The notes beneath the pieces were generated by a model. It was not told the DNA's origin. It made no database searches and worked only from the letters and a program-made list of their open reading frames with translations. DNA of 43,417 bases, from the NCBI GenBank assembly GCA_949741915.1, contig CATJOM010000093.1, forward strand, positions 1 to 43,417. Reading direction: 5' to 3'. The translations under genes were made by a program, and so were the position numbers. Positions 17,479 through 26,776 of the stretch are shown here, one piece after another. Each line of letters begins with the position of its first letter. The first letter of the stretch is position 1. This DNA comes from an uncultured Candidatus Melainabacteria bacterium (lineage in GTDB: Bacteria > Cyanobacteriota > Vampirovibrionia > Gastranaerophilales > Gastranaerophilaceae).

Positions 17479-18762
17479 ATGACGTTTAATCCATTAAAGG
17501 AAAAGGGCATACCCGTTGAAAAACAACTAAGAACCTGGCATGAGATTGTTAAAAGGCCTTATAATAAGGCATTTGTGGATTGCTATACAAGAACAAGACA
17601 AATATTGATGAATGGTATTGAGGTTGAGGCTTGGAATTTTAAGCATTGTCTTTCAAGGATGCTTGATGATGTTGAGACAAACAAAATAATTGCTCAAACA
17701 AGACGAATCGAAGATATGCATCAAACAACCGTGAACTGGCTTATTCCTGCCTGTCAGAGTGTATTAGAATCGACACTTGCTTATGAACAGGTAGCAGTAG
17801 ATTTAACTAGCTGGCTTGCGCAGAATGAACCTGATGAATATGTAAGGGAAACATTTAACTTTGGTCTGCTTGAAGATTTTGACCATTTATACAGATATTC
17901 ACAGTGGTATTATATGATTGAGGGGGAAATGCCGGATAATATACTGCAGGGCCAGACTGATGTTTTTCCTGGAAGGCCAACACAAAATCATCATAATCCC
18001 AATGATATGAGACTTAGAAAAAGCTATAATAAAGAAACTGCAAGCCCGCAGACTAAGCTTAATATTATGACTCTTGTTGCAGGCGAACAGCAAACCCATA
18101 ATTTTTATGCTGAGCATGGATTTATGTATGGCAATGATGTTTTAAGAAGAACCTATGCAGAGATTAAAGATGTAGAAGAAGAGCACGTTACAATGTATGA
18201 AAGCCTGATTGACCCGACAGAAACAGTTTGGGAAAAGCTTGTAATGCATGAGTACTGTGAAATTTGCAATTATTACAACTGTATGAAGGATGAGACCGAT
18301 GAGAGACTTAAATTAATCTGGGAAGAATTTATGATGCATGAAATCGGGCATCTTCATATTGCAAATAAACTTTTGCAAAAATATGAAAAAAGGGATGCAG
18401 AAGAAATTATCGGCGATACTGTTTTTGAACCCTGTACGTTTAAGAGCCAGAAGGATTATGTTCAAAAAATTCTTGAAAGTGAAATTGATAAACGTATGGA
18501 TGGCACTGACAAAATGGGCTATACAACAATTAACAAGCTGCCCGAAGATTGGCCTGGTTATGATTTTCAGGAAGTTTTAAATGCTGATGGTGCACCAACA
18601 GAACAAACAATAATTTTAATAAGAGAACATACGGGGCGTGACATTGTTACTGCAGATGAAGCACTTCAAAAGAAGGAGGCTAAACTTATTGAAAAAGGAC
18701 TTGAAAAATTAGTTCAGGCGCCAAATACAGTACAGCCTTCCGAATATAAAGAAATGCAATAA
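17479..18762 (+). CDS. Ferritin-like di-iron superfamily protein
   Basis: A 427-residue, helix-rich soluble protein. Several helices carry metal-ligand patterns of ferritin-like four-helix bundles: EDFDH (132-136), GEQQTH (202-207), EEEH (233-236), HEYCE (257-261) and HEIGHLH (287-293). Length and motif number suggest two bundle units or an extended bundle. The AGGAGG ribosome site and hairpin leader suggest strong expression. The C-terminal 120 residues contain no ligands and may be a partner-binding part. Role by family: iron handling or peroxide/oxygen protection; a specific reaction cannot be assigned. Followed by a strong terminator. Confidence 0.75.
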   Translation: MTFNPLKEKGIPVEKQLRTWHEIVKRPYNKAFVDCYTRTRQILMNGIEVEAWNFKHCLSRMLDDVETNKIIAQTRRIEDMHQTTVNWLIPACQSVLESTLAYEQVAVDLTSWLAQNEPDEYVRETFNFGLLEDFDHLYRYSQWYYMIEGEMPDNILQGQTDVFPGRPTQNHHNPNDMRLRKSYNKETASPQTKLNIMTLVAGEQQTHNFYAEHGFMYGNDVLRRTYAEIKDVEEEHVTMYESLIDPTETVWEKLVMHEYCEICNYYNCMKDETDERLKLIWEEFMMHEIGHLHIANKLLQKYEKRDAEEIIGDTVFEPCTFKSQKDYVQKILESEIDKRMDGTDKMGYTTINKLPEDWPGYDFQEVLNADGAPTEQTIILIREHTGRDIVTADEALQKKEAKLIEKGLEKLVQAPNTVQPSEYKEMQ

Positions 18763-18777
18763 ATTTTTTAAATTAAT

Positions 18778-18830
18778 AATCACATCCTTTCTTTTGTATT
18801 AATCATAAAGAAGGGGTGTGATTTTATTTT
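18778..18830 (+). terminator. Rho-independent terminator of the ferritin-like gene
   Basis: AATCACATCCTTTCTT (18778-18793) pairs over 16 positions, including three G-U pairs, with AAGAAGGGGTGTGATT (18808-18823), followed by TTATTTT. It lies 15 bp after the stop codon. Confidence 0.8.
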
Positions 18831-18835
18831 GGTAA

Positions 18836-19008
18836 TTATATATAATTTTACACTTGTTTATTAAATATTTTCTTTTTATTTCAGTTGCTATGTATAAGAA
18901 AAAGAGTGGGATAAGTTTCACATTATCTGGAAACTTATTTAGAAGGCGCTTTTCTATGCATAGAGACTTTCATTGCAAGAAAAAGAAAGTTGATATTTTT
19001 TGTGCAAT
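18836..19008 (+). repeat. Dispersed palindromic repeat, copy 1
   Basis: About 173 bp that match 32578-32760 at roughly 88 percent by eye. It folds as nested hairpins: inner stem GATAAGTTTC/GAAACTTATT (18910-18919, 18930-18939), outer stem CTATGTATA/TATGCATAG (18888-18896, 18955-18963), and a TTTCTTTTT/AAAAAGAAA pairing further out. The left end TTATATATAATTTTACAC matches the terminal inverted repeat of copy 2; the right end is less clear and may extend to a GTATATATTA at 19069-19078. It follows the terminator of the ferritin-like gene. It fills the 400-bp gap here; no coding capacity is credible. Confidence 0.75.
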
Positions 19009-19163
19009 TTTTTGTCAGAATGAATATCAGGGGTAGCAGAATATTTGTCTAAGGTATGAATTTTAACTGTATATATTAGATTGTAATAAAATAGGTAAAA
19101 ACCTCTGAATTACAAAAACAAGCCTTGCTGCAAATTATTGGATGCAAATAAATAATGGTGGCC

Positions 19164-19457
19164 CTAAGAAATTATTTTAACAACTATTTGAAATAGTATA
19201 AAATATGCAAAACTTATTAAAATCCATCTTATTTGTATATTAGAGTATTTTGATGAAAACAAAAAGCAAATAAGACATGCTGCATAGCAGATAAAACAAA
19301 ATGTTTGGTAGTAATAAACAGATATAAACAAACTTTGGGTGTAGTTGTTTAATATATAGGGAACTATTGTAATTGAAAGTACGCCAAGTGCAAGCAAGAT
19401 GCTTCCAATTGAAAATAGTAATTTTTCTTTTCTTAGCTTTGTAAACATATTTATCAT
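19164..19457 (-). CDS. Small membrane protein downstream of ABC exporter
   Basis: A 97-residue protein with three predicted membrane helices (LLFSIGSILLALGVLSITIV, a second in the FCFICYAACLICFLF region, a third near the C terminus). Not recognised. It starts 11 bp after the stop of the ABC exporter on the same strand, so it is probably co-transcribed and may assist that exporter. ATG 19457 is taken; a second ATG three codons in is possible, and neither has a clear Shine-Dalgarno. Confidence 0.6.
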   Translation of the reverse strand: MINMFTKLRKEKLLFSIGSILLALGVLSITIVPYILNNYTQSLFISVYYYQTFCFICYAACLICFLFSSKYSNIQIRWILISFAYFILFQIVVKIIS

Positions 19458-19468
19458 TGTATCACAAA

Positions 19469-21250
19469 CTATGGAATGACAAGGGTTGATAATTCAAGCA
19501 TATTTTCAAAATCGGGGTACTTTTCTTTGAGTTCTCTAAAGGTTCCTTTATCAATAATTTTTCCTTCTTTCATAAATAGAAGCGCATCACATTCTTTTAG
19601 TGTAGAGAGCCTATGAGCTATTGCTATTATGGTTTTTTCACCTTTTAGTTTCGATATTGATTTTGAAACTTTATCCTCGGTTTCTAAATCAAGTGAGGAA
19701 GTTGCCTCGTCAAGAAAAAGCACATCTGCATTTTGGTAAAATGCCCTTGCAAGGGCCAGCCTGTGTTTTTGTCCGTATGAGAGTTCAGGTTTTTTGTTTA
19801 TGTCCTTTATCATATCGTAAATTTCGGCTTTTTTAAGGGCCCAGTTCACCCTCTCTGTGTCTATTTCTTCCTTCTTGTCTCCAAAAGTAACATTATCAAG
19901 CACACTCAGGGGCATAAGGAAAAAGTCCTGAGGTAATATTGCAATACGTTTGTGCCAGCCGCGTATATTGTCTTCTGTTATTTCAAGGTTATCAACTAAA
20001 AATTTTCCGCTGCTTGGCATATTTATTCCTGAAAGTATATCCATAACAGTTGTTTTGCCCGAGCCTGAAGCGCCTACTATTCCTATGAATTCGCCTTTTT
20101 TAATTTCAAGGCTTATGTTATTAAGTGAGAAACCTTTTGTGTTGTTTTCGTATTCAAAATTAATATTTTGCAATCTTATAGAATTGTTAAACGTGATTGC
20201 TTTATGGTCAGGTTCCGCCTTTGTCCATTCTTTTACTTTGGCAGCTGTTTCAAGAAACCAATGAATAGAACTTCTTGATTGGTTGATTGAAAACATTGAG
20301 CCCTGAATTTTATTTAAAATGGGCACAAGTCTTAAGACAACTGCTGCAACCATTGCAAGTGAGGTTACCATATATTCAGGTTTTCCGTTTTCGAAAAAGA
20401 ATATTAATCCTGTAAGTATACCAAATGCAATTATTATGCCAATCTCTGTTACATAGACTGGGTACGCGCCGTTTGAAGCCAATAATTTTGAATAATTATT
20501 TGCCTTATAGAAATTGTCTGCAATATTTTGAATAAAAAAATCTCTGTTTTTTGAGACTTTAATTTCCTTAAGACCCTTAAATGTATATTCAAACAGGCTT
20601 GTTAAATCTCTTGTTAGATATATTAGCTGTGAACCATATTCTTTAGCTCTTTTTTTAAAGAACAGCTGCTCTAAATATACAAATGTGGAAAGAAAAATAG
20701 CAGTACAAAGGGCTGGAACTGGGAATTTATAAAATAAAAATCCCAATATGCATAAAGCAATTATGCTGCTTGAAATTATAATGGTTACTTTATGCACAAA
20801 GCCCCAAACGCTTGCTGCAAGGCAATTTCCCAATAGAGAACTTTTATGCCCGAAGGAGAGGTTGCTAAGTTTTATATAAGGACAATAAAATAATTCTCGC
20901 AGGGATTTTTCGTATATAGAATACTGTAAAGATGCCATAACGTTATTTTGATAACGAGTGCATAAAATCATAAATATGTCTTTTAAAATATAGATAAAAA
21001 TTATGGCGAAACATAAAATTGCAGCCAAAGATTTTACACTTAGGTTTGCACTATTGAAAAGATTATCAAAAATAGGCAAACTCAAGAAAGTTTTATCGCC
21101 AGCTAAAATCATCATAAAAGGGAAAATTAAAGCAAGACCTAAAAATTCAAACAGCCCCATTATAAATGAAAAGACAGTGATGAGGAAAAGTTTAAACTTA
21201 TATCCGTTCGCATATTCCAGTATGAATTTATAAAATACTTTTAAGAACAA
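19469..21250 (-). CDS. ABC exporter (membrane-ATPase fusion), PglK/MsbA-like
   Basis: About 593 residues: a six-helix membrane domain followed by an ATPase domain. The early motif GLFEFLGLALIFPFMMIL resembles PglK/Wzk-type oligosaccharide-lipid flippases. The ATPase has Walker A GIVGASGSGKTTVMD, signature LSYGQKHRLALARA (Tyr in place of Gly), Walker B VLFLDEATSSLD and switch IAIAHRLST. I place the start at TTG 21250 because AAAGGA sits about seven bases upstream; an earlier in-frame TTG at 21295 overlaps the promoter. It probably moves a lipid-linked glycan or lipid across the inner membrane. No glycosyltransferases are adjacent, so the substrate is open. Confidence 0.87.
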   Translation of the reverse strand: MFLKVFYKFILEYANGYKFKLFLITVFSFIMGLFEFLGLALIFPFMMILAGDKTFLSLPIFDNLFNSANLSVKSLAAILCFAIIFIYILKDIFMILCTRYQNNVMASLQYSIYEKSLRELFYCPYIKLSNLSFGHKSSLLGNCLAASVWGFVHKVTIIISSSIIALCILGFLFYKFPVPALCTAIFLSTFVYLEQLFFKKRAKEYGSQLIYLTRDLTSLFEYTFKGLKEIKVSKNRDFFIQNIADNFYKANNYSKLLASNGAYPVYVTEIGIIIAFGILTGLIFFFENGKPEYMVTSLAMVAAVVLRLVPILNKIQGSMFSINQSRSSIHWFLETAAKVKEWTKAEPDHKAITFNNSIRLQNINFEYENNTKGFSLNNISLEIKKGEFIGIVGASGSGKTTVMDILSGINMPSSGKFLVDNLEITEDNIRGWHKRIAILPQDFFLMPLSVLDNVTFGDKKEEIDTERVNWALKKAEIYDMIKDINKKPELSYGQKHRLALARAFYQNADVLFLDEATSSLDLETEDKVSKSISKLKGEKTIIAIAHRLSTLKECDALLFMKEGKIIDKGTFRELKEKYPDFENMLELSTLVIP

Positions 21251-21273
21251 AACGCTATCCTTTAAATATCTGC

Positions 21274-21302
21274 TTGCAAAATACTTATAATACAATTATA
21301 CT
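21274..21302 (+). promoter_or_regulatory. Leaderless promoter, overlapping a divergent -10
   Basis: -35 TTGCAA (21274-21279), 17-bp spacer, -10 TATACT (21297-21302), seven bases, ATG 21310. The core ATTATACT is identical to that at 3936-3943 and again reads TATAAT on the other strand (21295-21300), where it would drive the ABC exporter with a leader of about 37 nt. Confidence 0.55.
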
Positions 21303-21309
21303 CTTGATT

Positions 21310-21930
21310 ATGATAAATATGTCAAGTAAAGAATTTTTTTTTATCGGGATATCGCTGTCAAATAATCAAAACAATGACAGTTCTGTTTGTGTACTTGACA
21401 GAAATAAAAAGATTGTATATCTTGATAAATTTTATTTTACAAATGACATAGAGCTTTTTTTGGAAGAGAATCCCTATGTAAAAAATTCTCAGATGGCTGT
21501 TTCTATTCCACACGATAATGCAATACTAGAAGGCAAGTGGCGTATACATTGTAAAAACTACAAGATGTTGACGGATGTTTTTGATATAAATCGTAATGAT
21601 TGGACAAATAGACTGTCTGACAGGTGTGCAACTGTTTTTTCTAAATTAAAAAAAACAGGGGCCATTGTTTATAGGTTTGAGGTAAATCTTTTAAGAGATG
21701 CATATTCTATCGGCGCACATTATCTTCAAAGAACGTCGCTTGATTGTAAAAGCTTACAGAGTGCCCTAAAAATTAAATATGGGTTTGATGAGCTTCCAGA
21801 AAATATGCTTCCAGCCTCAAGCCTTGAAGCAATTCTAGGAGCAATGTTTATATATGATAGAGCCAAAGGATTTATAAATACAAAAAAGATATATGAATTT
21901 GGCGGAGTCGATGTATTAAACAGGGTGTAG
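21310..21930 (+). CDS. Unknown protein, possibly RNase-H-like (DUF429-type)
   Basis: A 206-residue soluble protein. It opens with a strand carrying FFIGISLSNNQ, then a VCVLDRNKKIVYLDKF hairpin, then MAVSIPHDNAILEGKWR, and near the end PASSLEAILGAMFIYDRAKG. That order (GxxLS strand, acid-containing second region, late helix ending in A..CALAA-like sequence) is reminiscent of DUF429 RNase-H-fold proteins, but key acids are missing and the match is weak. ATG 21310 is chosen because the -10 TATACT ends seven bases ahead of it. Divergent from the ABC exporter. Function unknown. Confidence 0.6.
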   Translation: MINMSSKEFFFIGISLSNNQNNDSSVCVLDRNKKIVYLDKFYFTNDIELFLEENPYVKNSQMAVSIPHDNAILEGKWRIHCKNYKMLTDVFDINRNDWTNRLSDRCATVFSKLKKTGAIVYRFEVNLLRDAYSIGAHYLQRTSLDCKSLQSALKIKYGFDELPENMLPASSLEAILGAMFIYDRAKGFINTKKIYEFGGVDVLNRV

Positions 21931-22013
21931 CTTTTATATTTTGGCAGGTTTTGAAGCTTGTTTATGATGGGATTATAAGATTCTGCAAATATCCTCATAT
22001 GTAGAAAAAAATC

Positions 22014-22212
22014 TCATAATACTGAGCGTGTTATTTTTAAATCTATTTCATTTGACAATCTTTGAAGCCTTTCCTGTGGCATACTTTTCTTTGAAATCAA
22101 CAAAGAAAGAGCCTCTTAAACTATATCATTTACGGACTTATAAGCCCCGTTTGCCAATTGTTAATTGTTCATTTGCAAATTTTTCCAATTCGCCATTAAG
22201 CGATATTTCCAT
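22014..22212 (-). pseudogene. ParD-like antitoxin relic
   Basis: Minus-strand reading gives MEISLNGELEKFANEQLTI, the ribbon-helix-helix opening of ParD/CC2985 antitoxins. A frameshift follows at the GGGG run (22152-22155). Another frame continues with AYKSVNDIV, a TAA stop, EALSLLISKKSMPQERLQRL and a final TGA. Family proteins continue without break in this order (YKSASEVVREALRLL). One indel plus one nonsense codon make it dead. The ParE/RelE toxin that should follow is absent. It occupies most of the 400-bp gap before the GH57 gene. Confidence 0.7.
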
Positions 22213-22332
22213 CTTCAAACTTTCCTAATGTTGTTTATTTTAATCAAAGCAGTTGAAATAAGTTGCAATAAATCACAGTAAAACAAGAAACATGTCTTAA
22301 TCCGCTTTACCCAGGAGGCAATATCCCGGGCC

Positions 22333-24840
22333 CTATGCATTTCTAACAGGCAGGCTTGCTTTGTCTATATGTGGACGGTAAAAATCAGTGTTGATGTTTA
22401 GTTTTTTTCCAACCTCTAAAAGCATCAAGGCAATTTGCCTGTCATTATCTTTTGTTTGAGAAGTTTCAAGATGCTCTATTAAGATATTAATTTTACTGTA
22501 TATTTTTTCAAAATAAATATTCTGCGCCACCTTGATTTCAACATTTATCTGCAAAATATCAATTAAATCAAATATTGCAAAAATTTCATCCGCAACCTTG
22601 AAATCCATAGTTTGTGACAGGATATCGATTAATGATTGTAATTTTTTTGCAATTATTATTCCTGAATTAGATTTGTTTAGATTGATGAAGAATTTTTCTG
22701 TCCCTGCTTTTATTCTTTTTAGTTCACTTAAAAATGCTTCATTCTTGAAATCATGAGTGTGGGCTAATAATTCTTCAAGGTTTTTAACAAGGCAGAATTT
22801 TGCAGAAACACGAAATGCATCGGGAATATCCATGCCTAAATTCGCAAGATGCACAACAGGCGTTTTTAATTCTTCATATAATTCCTCATATGTTTTTGCT
22901 ACCTTAGTAAGTCTTGATTTTAATACGTTTTCAAGAATGGTTTTTCTTTTGTCAATCAAAACGTCTTTAAGGGTGTAAAATTCTGCTGAGTAATGCTTTT
23001 CAAAGCCTTTTAATGTTTCAAGCAGTACATTTTGCATAAAAGTATCTATTATAAATTTTCTGCCTTCTGATAAATCGTCATCAGGGCTGCATTCTTTGAC
23101 TGTGCAATAAAATTCGCTGTCTGGGGTTTTTAGCATCACAAAGCCCATATCCCATTTTTCAAATGTGATTTCAGATGTGACTTCAATTCTGCCCAAGACA
23201 AGCTCTGCATGTCCATTTTTTACTACGTCATAGTTTGTTTTCTTTATTCTGTAACAATAAATTTCTTCTAGCTCTGATAAGTTTGTATATAGTGATGAAA
23301 TAGCCCAGTGACATACTATTTTTTCAATTGAAATTACAGAAGGTTTTACAAATTTTTCATAAATATCTTTGCCTGTGCCATATTCTGGGACATTGCTTTT
23401 TGCCTTGGATAAAATGCTTAGGAATTTTTCTTCATAGTTTGTGCCTGTAAAGCATCCTGCTAGCTGCATTGCGCGTGCTGCATATTTCATTACCTGTACG
23501 GTTTCTATGCCTGAAATTTCAGCAAAAAACCAGCCACAGCTAGTATACATAAGCATGCAAAAACGCTGTATTTCCATTAATTTTAAGGCATTTGTTTTAT
23601 CCTTAAAATCAAATGTTTCAAGGCAATTTTCTCTTAAGAATTTATCAACATTTTCTTCATTTCTATTTAGGATTACATCAATATATTTGTTTCTTGCATT
23701 CCAAAAATCTTTATAATATTTAGCGCCTTCTGCTGAGCAGAGTTTTATTAATTCATCCCTTAAATAATCTAGTGCATCTCTAAGGGGTTTGCGCCATTTT
23801 TGATTCCATCCAGAGGCAGCACCCGTATTGCATCCACAGTCATCTTTCCATCTTTCAACACCATGACAGCAACTCCAGCTTGAAGTTGGCTTAATATCTA
23901 CTTCATATTCGGGCGGATACATTTCAAGGTATTGTCCATAGTTTGTAATTTCAAAGCCTAGGTCTTTTGCTTTAACACCAAGTACATAAGACAGAGCCAT
24001 ATCACCGAATTTTGTATGATGTCCGTAGCTTTCTCCATCTGTTGCTATATTTACAAGCTGATTTCTCTGTCTTTCTTCTGAATATCCATCTAGAAGCCTT
24101 CTTGCAAATTTATCCCCGTCTGTTAACAGAAAATCAAATGCTACTGATTTTGAGATTGCACCATCATAGAAGAATAAATCAATAAATTTTTTGTTGTCAG
24201 AACCTTCTACATAATATCTGTATGGCTGGGATGGGTCAATGCTGCCCCAGCTTACATCGTGCCAGTCATTTGTTCCCATTTTTTTAACACACTGTGCCTG
24301 AAAGGGTGAAAGAATAGTATATCTGATACCAAGGTCAATCAATACTTCAAGCGTTTCAGCATCTACAGCTGTCTCTGCAAGCCATATGCCTTCGGGCATT
24401 CGTCCGAATCTTTTTTCAAAATCTTTTATGCCCCAGATAGCCTGAGTGTACTTGTCATTAGTGTTTGCAAGCGGCATAATCATATGGTTATAAACTTGAG
24501 CAATTGCAGAACCGTGGCCATTATACAATTCAAGCGAATGTTTGTCTGCATTAATTATTCTACGATATGAGCATGGCGCGTATTTTTCCATCCAAGATAG
24601 AAGTGTTGGGCCTATGTTAAAGCTCATTTTTTCATAGTTATTTACAATATCAAGTATGCGGTTTTTATCATCGACTATTCTTGAAACAGAATTTGGCTCG
24701 TAGCATTCACTTGAGACTCTCTCATTCCAGTCATGAAATGGCCTTGCAGAGTCTTGAATTTCTATTTCTTCAAGCCATGGGTTTTCCCTTGGCGGTTGAT
24801 AAAAATGCCCATGAATAGTTAGATATTTCTTAAATGCCAA
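22333..24840 (-). CDS. Glycoside hydrolase family 57 protein with DUF3536 region
   Basis: An 835-residue alpha-glucan-acting enzyme or amylopullulanase relative, probably cytosolic as no signal peptide is seen. The GH57 barrel covers about residues 1-350: HGHFYQPPRENPW at the start, the nucleophile Glu in GIWLAETAVD (E156), and the acid/base region in TDGESYGHH (D268). Residues after about 350 are the helical DUF3536 part. The start is TTG, supported by GAGGTAAAAGG before it and by the conserved HGHFYQP motif lying only ten residues in. Likely role: storage-glycogen or dietary starch processing. It lies 37 bp after the secreted protein gene on the same strand. Confidence 0.9.
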   Translation of the reverse strand: MAFKKYLTIHGHFYQPPRENPWLEEIEIQDSARPFHDWNERVSSECYEPNSVSRIVDDKNRILDIVNNYEKMSFNIGPTLLSWMEKYAPCSYRRIINADKHSLELYNGHGSAIAQVYNHMIMPLANTNDKYTQAIWGIKDFEKRFGRMPEGIWLAETAVDAETLEVLIDLGIRYTILSPFQAQCVKKMGTNDWHDVSWGSIDPSQPYRYYVEGSDNKKFIDLFFYDGAISKSVAFDFLLTDGDKFARRLLDGYSEERQRNQLVNIATDGESYGHHTKFGDMALSYVLGVKAKDLGFEITNYGQYLEMYPPEYEVDIKPTSSWSCCHGVERWKDDCGCNTGAASGWNQKWRKPLRDALDYLRDELIKLCSAEGAKYYKDFWNARNKYIDVILNRNEENVDKFLRENCLETFDFKDKTNALKLMEIQRFCMLMYTSCGWFFAEISGIETVQVMKYAARAMQLAGCFTGTNYEEKFLSILSKAKSNVPEYGTGKDIYEKFVKPSVISIEKIVCHWAISSLYTNLSELEEIYCYRIKKTNYDVVKNGHAELVLGRIEVTSEITFEKWDMGFVMLKTPDSEFYCTVKECSPDDDLSEGRKFIIDTFMQNVLLETLKGFEKHYSAEFYTLKDVLIDKRKTILENVLKSRLTKVAKTYEELYEELKTPVVHLANLGMDIPDAFRVSAKFCLVKNLEELLAHTHDFKNEAFLSELKRIKAGTEKFFINLNKSNSGIIIAKKLQSLIDILSQTMDFKVADEIFAIFDLIDILQINVEIKVAQNIYFEKIYSKINILIEHLETSQTKDNDRQIALMLLEVGKKLNINTDFYRPHIDKASLPVRNA

Positions 24841-24877
24841 ACCTTTTACCTCGCTTTTATCCTGTTTTTATCTAATC

Positions 24878-25468
24878 TTATTTTTTCTTGGTATTATTTG
24901 TTTCAGCTGTTTTTGCTTTTTTAATGATTGTAAGCCTGTTTACGTCAATCCAAGGATCGCCAAGTGCCGTTGAGAATACCTTTCCAACAATTTCAATCTT
25001 GTCGCCTGTATCTAAATCAATAAATTTTTCAGCATAGTCTCTTTTTAAGAATAATTTCATTTCAGATAATGGTATATTATGATCAACCACATCGTCTCTT
25101 TGAATTAAAAAGCCTATATAATCAGCAGTAGGGCGGAGTGCCTTTTTATAATCCAGCCCAAGTGTTGAAAATTTATCAAATGTAGCATTCATTTTGATTT
25201 CCTGATTTAAAAATTTTGCAGGGTTTTGCACAACCTCTAAAGGCTGAGCTGCTATATATGGCGGCAAATTGCAGGCTTCCGCATTATTAACAGGTGTTAT
25301 TTTGTCATTTTTGGCTTCATTATCAATACTAGTTTTAACTGCAGGGCTTATATCTGTTTTTGTATCAGCCTTTGGGGCAGCATAAGAAATATTGGCTCCT
25401 GCGATTGATGCAAAAACCAGCAAAGATAATACTATTGAGCATAGTTTTTTATATAACATTCTAAACAT
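24878..25468 (-). CDS. Secreted OB-fold-like protein
   Basis: A 196-residue exported protein. A signal peptide (KKLCSIVLSLLVFASIAGANISYAAP) with AYA-like cleavage site SYA-AP is followed by a Lys/Asp/Thr linker to about residue 65. The folded part contains VVQNPAKFLNQEIKMNATFDKF, LKRDYAEKFIDLDTGDKIEIVGKVF and DPWIDVNRLTII, the strand pattern of small OB-fold domains that bind ligands or nucleic acid. The ATG is preceded by GGAG at seven bases. A Lys-rich tail ends the protein. It may be co-transcribed with the GH57 gene 37 bp later, but a functional link is not evident. Confidence 0.7.
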   Translation of the reverse strand: MFRMLYKKLCSIVLSLLVFASIAGANISYAAPKADTKTDISPAVKTSIDNEAKNDKITPVNNAEACNLPPYIAAQPLEVVQNPAKFLNQEIKMNATFDKFSTLGLDYKKALRPTADYIGFLIQRDDVVDHNIPLSEMKLFLKRDYAEKFIDLDTGDKIEIVGKVFSTALGDPWIDVNRLTIIKKAKTAETNNTKKK

Positions 25469-25677
25469 TTTTAAACTCCACTAGATTATGATATTACACT
25501 AAGATATTTTAACATAAATATCAAGTGTAAGCATAGTATAATTAATATTGATAGTGTGTATATATTAGTTTAAGCAAGGATTTTAAGGAGTGCTCGAGCC
25601 TTTTTTTTGACACATTATTGGATTTTATAAACTATTTATTATGGTAATGCTCTATGTTACTATTGGCTATAAATTCG

Positions 25678-26550
25678 TTACTCTATTCTGTAATCTATGC
25701 CTAAATGTGCTAAAACATTATCATAGGCCATTTTTTGAGCCTCTTCGTTCGTTAGGATATCTTTACTTATAAGATTTTCTACTATTTCATCCAAAAACAT
25801 TGAAGAACCAGCTAGTGTGCCATCCTTATCTTTTCCGCCTTTGTATATATTTTTACCGCAGAAAACAATGAAATCAAGCTCGCTGTGTGCTATAGGAAGG
25901 GCATCGCTTACAAGGATGATTCTATCCTTATTTTTGACCTTGAAAAACAATCTTAGCATATCATCATTAACATGGAGGCTGTCTGCTATAATTTCACAAT
26001 AAATTTTATTATCCAGCATTCCTTTTAGCGCAATGTTGCTTTTTTTGTGGGTTATAGTATCCATTGCATTGAAATGATGTGTAGTACCTGAAACGCTGTA
26101 TAATTCAGTGCTTAGTGTGTGTCCGGCATGGGCTTTTATATTATTCTTTTCTAAAAAATTAGTCAGTGAAGAATTCTTGTCTAATTCCGGCGCCAAGGTT
26201 ATAATCTTAACAGTGCTTATGTTATCGCCTGCTATTTTTTTGAAATTCTCAATAGTAGGAGTTAGAAATGTACCTGCGTTTTGAATGCCTGATTTTTCGG
26301 GATTTAAAAAAGTGCCTTCAAGATGAGCGCCTAGAATTTTAGCCTCATCGGCATTTTGGTTTTGCATTGCTTTATTTATAAGCTCTAACCTGTTTCTCAG
26401 GACAGAAATATTGTCGCCAACGAGGGTGGGGCAAAAGGCAACAATGCCGCGTTTTTTAATATTTTTTGCAAATAGGTGAAAATCCTCATAATTGCAAGTA
26501 TTAAAGTTTATTCCGTATCCACCATGGATGTGTGTATCTATATATTTCAT
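25678..26550 (-). CDS. nagA: Minimal N-acetylglucosamine-6-phosphate deacetylase
   Basis: A 290-residue amidohydrolase that removes acetate from GlcNAc-6-P in amino-sugar breakdown and cell-wall recycling. Metal and active-site motifs are present: DTHIHGGYG (H7, H9), GAHLEGTFLNPEKSG, HAGHT, THHFNAMDTITHK, DSLHVNDD and VSDALP. Family members are about 370-390 residues, with a beta-sandwich made of the N- and C-terminal ends; here the barrel starts almost at residue 1 and the tail is short, so that domain is missing. ATG 26550 is chosen over an open frame reaching 26904 because homology begins there and a TATAAT (26557-26562) ends six bases upstream. No nagB is nearby. Confidence 0.87.
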   Translation of the reverse strand: MKYIDTHIHGGYGINFNTCNYEDFHLFAKNIKKRGIVAFCPTLVGDNISVLRNRLELINKAMQNQNADEAKILGAHLEGTFLNPEKSGIQNAGTFLTPTIENFKKIAGDNISTVKIITLAPELDKNSSLTNFLEKNNIKAHAGHTLSTELYSVSGTTHHFNAMDTITHKKSNIALKGMLDNKIYCEIIADSLHVNDDMLRLFFKVKNKDRIILVSDALPIAHSELDFIVFCGKNIYKGGKDKDGTLAGSSMFLDEIVENLISKDILTNEEAQKMAYDNVLAHLGIDYRIE

Positions 26551-26776
26551 ATGGTAATTATATACTACTTCTTTGGTTCTTATAATGTTTAAATTGACTT
26601 TTTGGCAGATATCATTAAAAAAGACGATGTGCAAGTGATATTTCGTGGTGTAAAGTTTTATTAAATTATTATTTTTGTATAATTGTAAATTTTTCGTAAC
26701 AATTCTATGAAAAATTCTAAAGTCAGGAAAACAATTGCCGATATTAATAATATAAAGAACATTGGAGGCAACTAAA

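Noticed and set aside
18854-19036. 60-residue plus-strand frame inside repeat copy 1
   Set aside because: Copy 2 of the repeat does not keep this frame, so it is a by-product of the structured repeat.
22310-22334. CCCAGGAGG...CCCGGG as terminator of the GH57 gene
   Set aside because: The arms pair poorly and no T-run follows on the minus strand.
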